From Candidatus Poribacteria bacterium (GTDB taxonomy: Bacteria; Poribacteria; WGA-4E; WGA-3G): a stretch of DNA of 48,856 bases. Location: positions 1-48,856 of the forward strand of contig JAPOZO010000073.1 of assembly GCA_026706025.1 (NCBI GenBank), given 5' to 3'. Positions 8,876 to 16,776 of this stretch are shown here, in pieces; the first letter of the stretch is position 1; each line of letters starts with the position of its first letter. Both the position numbers and the translations under genes were made by a program. A model generated the notes under the pieces. It saw only the letters and a program-made list of their open reading frames with translations, searched no databases and was not told the DNA's origin.

Positions 8876-9303
8876 ACATTTCTATTCCAGAATTTATACG
8901 ACTTACGCACTCCTTCTTTTTTTAAAGTCCCTGATAAGACGGATTTAGCGGGAAAATGACCTTAAAGTCCCCCTGATAAGGGGGATTTAGGGGGTTAAAT
9001 AACTGAAATACTCTCACTGCGAGACATTTTTTGGTGAAATATATTGCTTTTGGAACCAATTCGCGTAAGTCCTAATTTATTTAAAACTAAATGCCCTTGG
9101 CCCCACACTAAAAAAGGCTTGATAAATTAACTGAATTGGTATAACATTGTGTAGTAAATGCTAACGATACGCACGCGTCCGAAGTTTGGAGCGACATTGT
9201 AAGAAGTCAGAATTGGAGGCGGAGCCTGTTTACCAGATACGTCCGAGTTTGAGAAAGGGGTTACCGGCAACATCACTACAAAGAAGTCTTAGTTGGAAGA
9301 CAA
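8876..9303. other. Gene-free stretch containing a MITE-like element
   Basis: The first half is the inverted-repeat element at 8898-9073. The remainder (9081-9303) shows no gene and no clear promoter; GGAAG just before 9304 serves as the ribosome site of the kinase gene. Confidence 0.6.
8898..9073 (+). mobile_element. MITE-like inverted-repeat element, copy 1
   Basis: The left end ACGACTTACGC (8898-8908) and the right end GCGTAAGTCCT (9063-9073) are inverted copies with one mismatch. The element is bracketed by AATTTAT at 8891-8897 and 9074-9080, a perfect 7-bp direct repeat that looks like a target duplication. Inside are two related blocks, AAAGTCCCTGATAAGACGGA and AAAGTCCCCCTGATAAGGGG; the second forms a perfect 7-bp hairpin with a GATA loop (8968-8985). 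It has no coding capacity. Copy 2 is at 19867-19985 in the opposite orientation. Confidence 0.8.
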
Positions 9304-10812
9304 ATGAAAGTTGAACAACTCTACGGTCCTAAAGTAAAATCCTTTCAGGTCCTTGAATTGGAGTACCTTTTACAAGAGGATTCGCCGGAGCTCTTCTTTT
9401 CGTTCGGCTTAAAAAAAGGCGGGCAGGTAATTGTTACGCACGCGCCAGCAAGACTTGATATTATGGGCGGTGTCGCTGATTATTGCGGTGCCAATGTTTT
9501 TGAGATGACACTTGATCGTACCGCAATTGCCGCGTGCCAAGCCAGAGAAGACAGAAACCTCTGTGCAGTCACACTCCGAGCCGGGAGTCAATTCAAGCCC
9601 AACTTTCATTTCTCGCTTGATAGTTTCTATACTGGCGGTTCCCTCAAAACCTATCCAGAGGTTCACGAATATTTCAACCAAGAACCGAGTACCGCCTGGA
9701 CAAGTTACATACTCGGGGCGTTTTATGTACTCCTCAAAGAAGGAAAAATTGACCAGTTGCCACACGGTGCTACAATAGTTATCAGGAGCGATATTCCGAT
9801 AGGCGGTGGTGTTGCTTCATCTGCTGCTGTTGAAGTCGCCACGTTGATGGCACTGGATCAACTCTATAATTTAGAATTGGACGCAATGGAAATAGCGCAC
9901 CTCGCACAAATCGTTGAGAATCGAGTTGCGGGAGCACCTTGTGGTATCATGGATCAGGTGACTGCTGTCGCAGGCACCTCAACAAAAATTCTCTCTATTC
10001 TTTGTCAACCGGACAAAATCCTCGAATTCGTTTCAGCGCCCTTGAACGTCAGTTTTGTCGGGGTCTATACGAAAGTACAGAGGAGCACGGCGAGCACCGC
10101 TTATATTGATACACGTATCGGTGCTTTTATGGGATTGACTATTCTTAAAGCCGCTTTTGCCTCAGAAACCGCTTCTGAAGAAGGCAGTTATGCCCAAAAA
10201 ATCTCGGATGCATTGGCTGAGAACTATCTCTGCAATGTTTCTGTCCAGGAATTTCACGAGCGATGTGAACCCCTGTTACCTGAACAGATGCATGGCGAAG
10301 AATTCCTTGAAAGATACGGTGAAATTGTTGATACCGCGACGCAGGTAGAACCAGAAAAAATATACCCTGTCAAAAGCCGGGTAGAACACATGATTTATGA
10401 AAACGCGCGGACGCAGCAATTTATTGCCGCTATAAAAAATGCAGGGAAAGGTCCAGAGCGCATCCAAGACTATCTCAGGGAAGCGGGGAACCTTATGTAT
10501 GAATCCAACGCGAGTTATCGTGATCTCGCAGGGCTCGGTTCGCCTGAAGTTGATGGACTTGTCAATATCGCCCGGAAAATTGGGGAGCAAGGTGGTATCT
10601 ACGGCGCAAAAATTACAGGTGGTGGTGGCGGGGGCACGGTTGCCCTGCTCTGTCACGGAAATGTAGAGAACTCACTAACACAAGTCCTCGCTGCCTACAA
10701 ACTTGCTTGGGGGATTGACGGTGAACTCATCAGAGGGAACGCAGTAGGAGCCTATGAATTCGGGCACATTTTGTGGGAATTAAAGGAGAGCCAACCGCCA
10801 ACACATTTTTAA
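9304..10812 (+). CDS. GHMP-family sugar kinase (arabinokinase/galactokinase-like)
   Basis: 502 aa. GHMP motifs are clear: the N-terminal sugar-binding stretch APARLDIMGGVADYCG (about 47-62), the phosphate-binding loop PIGGGVASSAAVEVA (Gly167-Ala174 core), and the C-terminal GGGGGGT (439-445). ENRVAGAPCGIMDQ and the stretch LLPEQMHGEEFLERYGEI followed by YPVKSR and IYEN resemble plant L-arabinokinase (ARA1) more than classical galactokinase, as recalled from those families. It is therefore likely an ATP-dependent C1 kinase of arabinose, galactose or a related sugar acid. GGAAG precedes the ATG. It has its own leader after the repeat element, and the downstream neighbour is a membrane protein of unknown substrate. 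Confidence 0.82.
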   Translation: MKVEQLYGPKVKSFQVLELEYLLQEDSPELFFSFGLKKGGQVIVTHAPARLDIMGGVADYCGANVFEMTLDRTAIAACQAREDRNLCAVTLRAGSQFKPNFHFSLDSFYTGGSLKTYPEVHEYFNQEPSTAWTSYILGAFYVLLKEGKIDQLPHGATIVIRSDIPIGGGVASSAAVEVATLMALDQLYNLELDAMEIAHLAQIVENRVAGAPCGIMDQVTAVAGTSTKILSILCQPDKILEFVSAPLNVSFVGVYTKVQRSTASTAYIDTRIGAFMGLTILKAAFASETASEEGSYAQKISDALAENYLCNVSVQEFHERCEPLLPEQMHGEEFLERYGEIVDTATQVEPEKIYPVKSRVEHMIYENARTQQFIAAIKNAGKGPERIQDYLREAGNLMYESNASYRDLAGLGSPEVDGLVNIARKIGEQGGIYGAKITGGGGGGTVALLCHGNVENSLTQVLAAYKLAWGIDGELIRGNAVGAYEFGHILWELKESQPPTHF

Positions 10813-10963
10813 CAAATGGCAATCAGCAATCAGCAGTCAGTCTTCAGTAACTGGGTTAAAGAAAACTTACTTATGAGTATACAGGTTTACTGTGCTAAAG
10901 TCCTGATAGCCAAGTGCTACTAGCTGACCGCTAAAAAGAAAGCGAAAATAAACTGTGCAAAAC

Positions 10964-12916
10964 ATGGACGGGAAAAACCGCCACCGTGAGTCCGGTGTCA
11001 CATGGCGTGCCATACTCATTGCTATCTTCTTAATCCCTTTGAATGTCTTTTGGGTCATTGAAGTTGAGTGTGTCTGGCACTCTGGACATCCAACGACCAT
11101 CTCCCTCTTCTGGAATGTCGTTCTCAATATTTTTTTCCTAATCTTGATAAACCTTTTCCTGAAGCGGGCTGTGCCACGGGCTGCGTTGACACAGGGCGAG
11201 ATGATTACTATTTACGCCATGCTCTCTATCGCATCAGGCTTGGCGGGGCACGATACATTAGCCTTGACAATCCCAGCACTCCCCCACGCATTCTGGTTCG
11301 CAACAATTGAGAACGATTGGGCGGACATGTTCCACAGTTATATACCACAACACCTTGTCGTCGCAGATAAGGAGATTATCCGCGGGTTTTATGAAGGCAA
11401 CACCCCCTTTTACAACGCTAAAATTGGGGGCGCGTGGATAAAGCCGACATTGTGGTGGACATCGTTTATTCTCGCACTCGGCACTATCATGATCTGCCTG
11501 AATGTACTTATTCGGAAGCAGTGGACCGAACACGAGAAATTAGCATACCCGATCATCCAACTTCCGATGGCGATTACAGAGGGCGGCGGGGCTGCGAAAC
11601 TTTTCCGAAATCGTATCCTATGGTACGGATTCATCGCAGCAGCGCTACTAAATGTTTGGCACGGCTTGGCACACTTCTTCCCCGTCCTCCCAGACTTCAG
11701 TGTCCGGCATAACGCCCGTAATTGGGGGACATTTTTCACCGAAAAACCCTGGAACGCCGTCGGCAACATTCCTGTACCGCTTTATCCGTTTGTGATCGGT
11801 TTAGGTTTCCTCTTACCCTTGGATCTCTCTTTTTCCCTGTGGTTCTTCTATCTCTTTGAGAAGGCACAGCGCGTTTTCGGCAGCGCAGTCGGAATTCCCG
11901 CACCCTTCCCCTATGGGAGTGAGCAGTCGATTGGCGGTTGGATGGCGATTTTTGTTATCGCACTTCTCGTAACCCGCAGGCACATTGCAAATGTGGTACG
12001 CACCGTTTTCGGCATGCCTGGCGGTATTGACGACTCACAGGAGCCGATCCGCTACCGGACAGCACTGCTGCTGATTATCGTCGCCAGTCTCTTTATCATC
12101 TGGTTTTGCCTCAAGGCTGGGATGACGCTCCCTATTATTCTACCCTTCTTCGCGTTCTTCTATGCTATCTCCATAGCCATTACACGCGTACGCGCAGAGA
12201 TCGGTCCACCCGCACATGAAATGGCGGGGATGTGTAACGCACAACAGTTCTTAGTCAATATCCTCGGCACGCGACGCATCGGTCCGAATAACCTAACGGT
12301 TTTTCCATACTTCTGGTTCTTTAGTGGACGTGGCTACCGAGAACACATCATGCCGCATCAACTCGAAGCCTTCAAGATGGCGGAACGCGCAAATATGAAT
12401 ACGAAACGGTTAGTTCTGGCGATGGTTATTGCTGTTATACTCGGTTCTCTCGCCTCGTTCTGGGCAACGCTCAGCGAACTCTACCGTCTCGGTGGTGCAG
12501 TTACGGGGGCAGGCGGCGGCATTGGACCCTCAGTCGGGCATATCGGCCAGTTCGGATGGCTTGCCGGGCTGTTCGCTTTTCCGCGCGACCCAGATATTTC
12601 TGCAATAAGTTTCATGGCTGGCGGTATGGGCTTCACCTTCTTCCTGATGCTCATGCGAATGCGCTTTATTTGGTGGCCCCTCCATCCGGCAGGCTATCCG
12701 ATCTCTATGACGTTCGGTGTCGGCTACTTTTGGAGTTGTCTCATTATCAGCAGCTTCCTCAAGTGGCTGGCACTCCGATTTGGCGGACCGAGCACTTATC
12801 GAACAATGGTTTTCTTCTTCTTCGGGGTCATTCTTGGTGAATACTGCGTGGGCGCGTTCTGGAGCGTCTTGAGTGTCATTATCCGTGAACCTATCTACGA
12901 CTTTGCCCCCGGTTAA
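10964..12916 (+). CDS. DUF6785/DUF6784-type polytopic membrane protein
   Basis: 650 aa from ATG 10964; GTG 10955 is an in-frame alternative, and neither has a strong ribosome site. About a dozen hydrophobic segments run through the protein (for example AILIAIFLIPLNVFWVIEV and LLLIIVASLFIIWFCLKAGM). The stretch RVRAEIGPPAHEM is shared almost exactly with the paralogue at 31873-33819 (RVRAEVGPPTHEM), as is the N-terminal block GVTWRAILIAI. These proteins are placed in the DUF6785/DUF6784 families common in Poribacteria and Planctomycetes and distantly like oligopeptide transporters. The substrate is unknown. It follows the sugar kinase after 150 bases that contain a CAATCAGCAATCAGCAGTCAG-like simple repeat, so co-transcription is uncertain. 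Confidence 0.82.
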   Translation: MDGKNRHRESGVTWRAILIAIFLIPLNVFWVIEVECVWHSGHPTTISLFWNVVLNIFFLILINLFLKRAVPRAALTQGEMITIYAMLSIASGLAGHDTLALTIPALPHAFWFATIENDWADMFHSYIPQHLVVADKEIIRGFYEGNTPFYNAKIGGAWIKPTLWWTSFILALGTIMICLNVLIRKQWTEHEKLAYPIIQLPMAITEGGGAAKLFRNRILWYGFIAAALLNVWHGLAHFFPVLPDFSVRHNARNWGTFFTEKPWNAVGNIPVPLYPFVIGLGFLLPLDLSFSLWFFYLFEKAQRVFGSAVGIPAPFPYGSEQSIGGWMAIFVIALLVTRRHIANVVRTVFGMPGGIDDSQEPIRYRTALLLIIVASLFIIWFCLKAGMTLPIILPFFAFFYAISIAITRVRAEIGPPAHEMAGMCNAQQFLVNILGTRRIGPNNLTVFPYFWFFSGRGYREHIMPHQLEAFKMAERANMNTKRLVLAMVIAVILGSLASFWATLSELYRLGGAVTGAGGGIGPSVGHIGQFGWLAGLFAFPRDPDISAISFMAGGMGFTFFLMLMRMRFIWWPLHPAGYPISMTFGVGYFWSCLIISSFLKWLALRFGGPSTYRTMVFFFFGVILGEYCVGAFWSVLSVIIREPIYDFAPG

Positions 12917-13258
12917 GGATCACTTCAGTATATCTTTTTTACCGCTGAGCATGGCGTTTAAAACTTTCTAACTAACCTAAATTCGATAATGAAAGCTTAA
13001 ATGTGGTCCGTAGGTTGGGTTGAACGACACGCTATGAAAATCTGGAAAAAAATAATTTTGAAGATATATGTTTGACACCTTCACAAAACAATCGAAACCC
13101 AACGCTGTATAGTTCTACTTTAAACCGTCAACTATGGTAGGTTATACAATTAACTTTACACTTCAAGCGGCGCGCTTACAAAGCACGTCTACCAGTAAGT
13201 GTCAACATATTTTGATAATTCACCATAAGTAGGTTGGCACAAACACGACGTTCAAACT
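12917..13258. other. Gene-free stretch with a GTTGGGTT inverted repeat
   Basis: GTTGGGTT at 13014-13021 and AACCCAAC at 13096-13103 form an 8-bp inverted pair about 75 bases apart, a possible small non-coding repeat. TTGACA at 13072-13077 has no good -10 partner. No gene is seen. Confidence 0.4.
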
Positions 13259-14317
13259 ATGGTAAAAATTCGATTCTTTTGCTTTACTGTTCTAATAGCA
13301 AATCTCATACCTATTACAACTTGCATCGCTGCTGATGAAGGCGCGCACGCCGCTGAATTCCTCAGCCACGGCGTAGGGGCGCGAGCTCTCGGAATGGGCA
13401 GCGCGTTTGTCGCTATCGCTGACGATGCAACCGCTACCTATTGGAACCCCGCAGGACTTACCAAAGTCAAGAAACATAGTTTCTCAGCAATGTATTCCGA
13501 TACCTTTAGCACGGGAGATGGCAGTTGGCTGAGTAGAGGCTTGGTTGCCTACAATTTCCTCAATTACGTCTATCAGATCGAGGACATCGGCAGCCTCGGT
13601 CTCAGTTGGATCCGGCTCGGCGTTGACGATATACCACGTACCACCTTCATTGACAGCAATAAAAACGGCGTACTCGGTGATTTCCACGACATTAACAACA
13701 ATAAGGTCAAAGATGAAGGCGAACTCTTTATTGATAAACCCGAAGTCGCAGAGTATTTCAGCAATACCGATAATGCACTGCTTATTTCTTATGCCCGTCA
13801 GGTCCATTCTATGGTATCAGTCGGTGGCAATCTCAAACTCCTCAACCAGTCCATCTTTGAGTACGGGGGAAACGGCTTCGGGATTGACATCGGTCTCATT
13901 GCGGAACCCTACAAAGGTTTGCGCCTCGGAGCAATGTTGTTGGACGCAACAGGGACACAAATCCGATGGAACACGCCAGACAAACCGACGTTCACCCGAA
14001 CGCGGCGGCTCCGATTCGGCACTGCCTACCATTTCACCGTTCCACGCCTTGGTAGAGGATCTATCAGTGTCGATTTTGAAACTGATCGGGCTGATCTGGA
14101 AGATGGGAGCGATGGTGGTGGACTTATCCTACGGGCTGGTGCCGAGTACTGGCTCTTTGATACCGTTGCCCTCCGTGCTGGGCGGAACGGAGATGGACTT
14201 TCTGCAGGAGCCGGATTCCGTGTGAAGGTAAATACCATGTCCTTTTTGATTAACTACGCTTTCAACACCCACACCCTCGGCGGTTCACAACGCATCTCTG
14301 TTTCCGGAGAATTCTAA
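13259..14317 (+). CDS. PorV/PorQ-family outer-membrane beta-barrel protein with calcium-loop-like insert
   Basis: 352 aa with a signal peptide (residues 1-25, ITTCIAADEG). The mature start has the PorV/PorQ and OmpP1/FadL-like signature GVGARALGMGSAFVAIADDA followed by TATYWNPAGL, then alternating beta strands to the end (SLGLSWIRLGV, LRAGAEYWLF, ISVSGEF with a terminal Phe). PorV is the outer-membrane shuttle that receives cargo of the type IX secretion system. Three downstream genes carry sorting-like C-termini, which fits that role. Residues 132-155 hold two Asp/Asn-rich loops (DSNKNGVLGD and DINNNKVKDEGE) resembling EF-hand or dockerin calcium loops, unusual for the family. There is no strong ribosome site before ATG 13259. 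Confidence 0.82.
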   Translation: MVKIRFFCFTVLIANLIPITTCIAADEGAHAAEFLSHGVGARALGMGSAFVAIADDATATYWNPAGLTKVKKHSFSAMYSDTFSTGDGSWLSRGLVAYNFLNYVYQIEDIGSLGLSWIRLGVDDIPRTTFIDSNKNGVLGDFHDINNNKVKDEGELFIDKPEVAEYFSNTDNALLISYARQVHSMVSVGGNLKLLNQSIFEYGGNGFGIDIGLIAEPYKGLRLGAMLLDATGTQIRWNTPDKPTFTRTRRLRFGTAYHFTVPRLGRGSISVDFETDRADLEDGSDGGGLILRAGAEYWLFDTVALRAGRNGDGLSAGAGFRVKVNTMSFLINYAFNTHTLGGSQRISVSGEF

Positions 14318-14403
14318 CAATGTCCAGCAGGCGAGGTTAAATGAAGTCTAAGTATTTAAATCGGTAAGCCCAAGGTCCGGAAAATACACTCCACAAATTT
14401 TGT

Positions 14404-14433
14404 TTGACTTTTAAATGGCAAATAATGTATAAT
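14404..14433 (+). promoter_or_regulatory. Sigma70-like promoter, likely for the LamG-cohesin gene
   Basis: TTGACT at 14404-14409, an 18-base spacer and a perfect TATAAT at 14428-14433, in an AT-rich stretch. The next gene downstream on this strand starts at 14836. Confidence 0.5.
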
Positions 14434-14640
14434 TAATCATATTAGCGTGTGAATAAAAACATATTATATTAAAATAAATATAGGTTAAAATGTCTTTTTA
14501 GCATTAGATATTGTATGTTTTTAAGTAGGACGTAGTTTCTTCCTGTTATTCGAGGACGTTCTTGTCCTAAAAAGGCAGTAGAAGACAGGGAAACTATCAA
14601 ATTTATAGTGAAACCTAAAAGTAAAGAGACACTTTCATAC

Positions 14641-14730
14641 CCCGGTAGGTTCGGTTTTGCGGTGTACTCACCCCGGGGAATGCCTATAGGGAACCTTCAT
14701 ACCGTTGATTCATGCGACCTGCATTCCTAA
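14641..14730 (+). repeat. Dispersed repeat (GGTAGGTTCGGTTTTGCGG family), copy 1
   Basis: The segment from CGGTAGGTTCGGTTTTGCGG through GACCTGCATTC is almost identical to 36517-36603, including CATAGGGAACCTTCATACCG. It closes with CTAACCGAACTGG, which can pair with AGGTTCGGTT at the start. It has no coding potential. Confidence 0.8.
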
Positions 14731-14835
14731 CCGAACTGGTGTGGCGTGTCCTATTAATTTTAAACTTTACTATAAACGAAAAATAACATGTCAAAAATAA
14801 ATTGCCCCATTCACTTTTGGTGTAAGGAGTAGAAA

Positions 14836-16578
14836 ATGGAACACAGATTTCAAAGTGTTATAATATCTGTCGTTGCTATCAGTTTTTGGGCTATTAGTAC
14901 ATTTGCGTATGGAGATCCATCGCTCATCCTTTCCCTTTCCTTTGATGAAGTAGCAGATGACGGCACAGTGATGGATACTTCGCAATATGGAAATCATGGC
15001 ACAATAGCTGGTTCACCTGCGTTGGTTGATGGTAAATTCGGTAAAGCATTAGAATTTAACGGCGAAGATACTTGGGTTGAGGTTCCTCACCATGACAGTC
15101 TTAACGTGAGAACGGGTGTCACTGTGATGGCGTGGATTTATACGCCGCGATATAACGGGCCGGATGGTGCAGACTGGCAGGGCATCATTGCAAAGGACAA
15201 CAAGAATAGATCTTATAGTCTCTACACCGAGGTTGGTGGAGGCATACAGTTGAGTACGACTGGCCCGCAAATCAACGACAGGAGTGAAAAACAATTCTCA
15301 CTCAACGAGTGGCAACATGTGGTCGCACAAGTCGGTGATGGCGTAAAACGCTATTGGATAAATGGTAAAGATGCTGGCAGCATTCCCTTTGAGGTCCTGC
15401 TCCCCGGTAAAGTGGACCAAGCGTCAGTCCTAATAGGAAACACACATGATACGGAACCGCCTGAAAATCCTGACCGGCATTTCCTTGGGCTAATTGACGA
15501 GATTCGGCTCTGGAATCGTGTCCTCAGTGAACCTGAAATCATTTCACAGATGCAATCGGGGACTACCAGTTCAATTGTAAGTATCTCACCCGCTTCAGTA
15601 AAATCTCCGGCTGTCGGCGAACAATTGGTACTGTCTTTCAATATCACAGGTGGTGAAAACGTGGCAGGCTATCAGGTAACTGTGAAGTTTGATCCCACTG
15701 CACTCAAGTATGCTTCAAGTGAAAACGCCGATTATCTACCGGCAAATGCTTTAGCTGTACCAGCGATTGTTATAGATGATACCGTGACCTTGGCCGCAAC
15801 GTCTCTCACAGATGGGAGCAGTGGGGATGGCACGCTCGCCACACTGACGTTTGAAGTGGTGGAGGTCAAACCTTCCATGGTGGACTTGTTGGATACGCTG
15901 TTGACCAATGAGTTAAGTATAAGCTTGCGTCCACGTGTGCAGGGGGCGGAAATAACAAGATTAGAAGGGGATGTCAATGGTGATGGAATCGTCAACATTC
16001 AGGATTTGGTGGCGGTTACGACAAGTTTCGGGCAGTTTGGAGAGAATATCGCTGCCGATGTCACGGGTGATGGTATTGTCAATATTACGGATCTCGTATT
16101 TGTTGCAGGGCACTTGGGAGAAAGTGCTGGTGCCCCCGCCGTGTGGGACGGCGAATTAGAGCAACCACTGACAAAGGCGAACTTACAACAGTGGCTGCGT
16201 GAAGCACGGCAGATTAACTTGACAGATCCCACTTTCCAGCGCGGGATTCTGGTACTTGAACAACTCCTCGCGGTATCAACCCCAACACAGACAATGCTAT
16301 TGCCGAACTATCCAAATCCGTTCAACCCGGAAACGTGGATGCCTTACCAACTTAGCGAAGCTGCTGTTGTTCGTATCACTCTCTACGATGTAATGGGTAG
16401 TGTTGTGCGTTCCCTCGACTTGGGGCATCAGGCAGCAGGCTACTATCGTAGCCGTTCCGAGGCTGCATATTGGGATGGCAGAAATAATCTCAATGAGCGT
16501 GTCGCTTCTGGCGTCTATTTCTATCATCTCCAAGCAGGTGAGTTCTCAGCAACCCGCCGCATGCTGATTCTGAAGTAA
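14836..16578 (+). CDS. Secreted LamG-cohesin-dockerin protein with sorting C-terminus
   Basis: 580 aa; AAGGAG lies 8 bases before the ATG. A signal peptide (VVAISFWAISTFAYG) is followed by a LamG/concanavalin-like domain (about 30-235; AWIYTPRY, LNEWQHVVAQV, LGLIDEIRLWNRVLSEPE), a cohesin-like domain (about 245-375; GEQLVLSFNITGGENVAGYQ, TLATLTFEVVE), a two-loop dockerin (about 378-432; DVNGDGIVNIQDLV and DVTGDGIVNITDLV), and a C-terminal cassette (about 450-580) with NLTDPTFQRGILVLEQLL, PNYPNPFNPETWMPYQL and a terminal beta domain ending RRMLILK. LamG domains bind glycans. A cohesin and a dockerin in one chain suggest assembly with itself or with the neighbouring dockerin proteins. The C-terminus resembles type IX sorting domains. 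A strong hairpin follows the stop. Confidence 0.88.
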   Translation: MEHRFQSVIISVVAISFWAISTFAYGDPSLILSLSFDEVADDGTVMDTSQYGNHGTIAGSPALVDGKFGKALEFNGEDTWVEVPHHDSLNVRTGVTVMAWIYTPRYNGPDGADWQGIIAKDNKNRSYSLYTEVGGGIQLSTTGPQINDRSEKQFSLNEWQHVVAQVGDGVKRYWINGKDAGSIPFEVLLPGKVDQASVLIGNTHDTEPPENPDRHFLGLIDEIRLWNRVLSEPEIISQMQSGTTSSIVSISPASVKSPAVGEQLVLSFNITGGENVAGYQVTVKFDPTALKYASSENADYLPANALAVPAIVIDDTVTLAATSLTDGSSGDGTLATLTFEVVEVKPSMVDLLDTLLTNELSISLRPRVQGAEITRLEGDVNGDGIVNIQDLVAVTTSFGQFGENIAADVTGDGIVNITDLVFVAGHLGESAGAPAVWDGELEQPLTKANLQQWLREARQINLTDPTFQRGILVLEQLLAVSTPTQTMLLPNYPNPFNPETWMPYQLSEAAVVRITLYDVMGSVVRSLDLGHQAAGYYRSRSEAAYWDGRNNLNERVASGVYFYHLQAGEFSATRRMLILK

Positions 16579-16599
16579 TCCTGAAACCAACAAAATAGA

Positions 16600-16635
16600 T
16601 GCAAAGACACAGCGGAGATCCGTTGCGTCTTTGCA
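16600..16635 (+). terminator. Strong hairpin after the LamG-cohesin gene
   Basis: TGCAAAGACACAGCGG pairs with CCGTTGCGTCTTTGCA around an AGAT loop, with one mismatch and one G-T pair. No long T-run follows. Confidence 0.65.
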
Positions 16636-16776
16636 TTAAGCCTTATCCTTCACTTCAAAAGCAAACTTCCCATAGCTATTCAATTTTCAGAAAGCTTCCT
16701 CAATTCCAGATAGAGGTTGATTATAACATAACACTTTAGGGCACAAATCGAAACTCATCAAAGGAGGAATTTTAAA

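Larger units (their letters stand above)
14318..14835. other. Long leader with promoter and dispersed repeats
   Basis: About 520 bases without a gene. They hold a repeat block at 14341-14370 (shared with 36106-36140), a sigma70-like promoter at 14404-14433, and a repeat at 14641-14728 that is nearly the same as 36517-36600. If the promoter drives the LamG gene, the untranslated leader would be about 390 bases. Confidence 0.55.
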
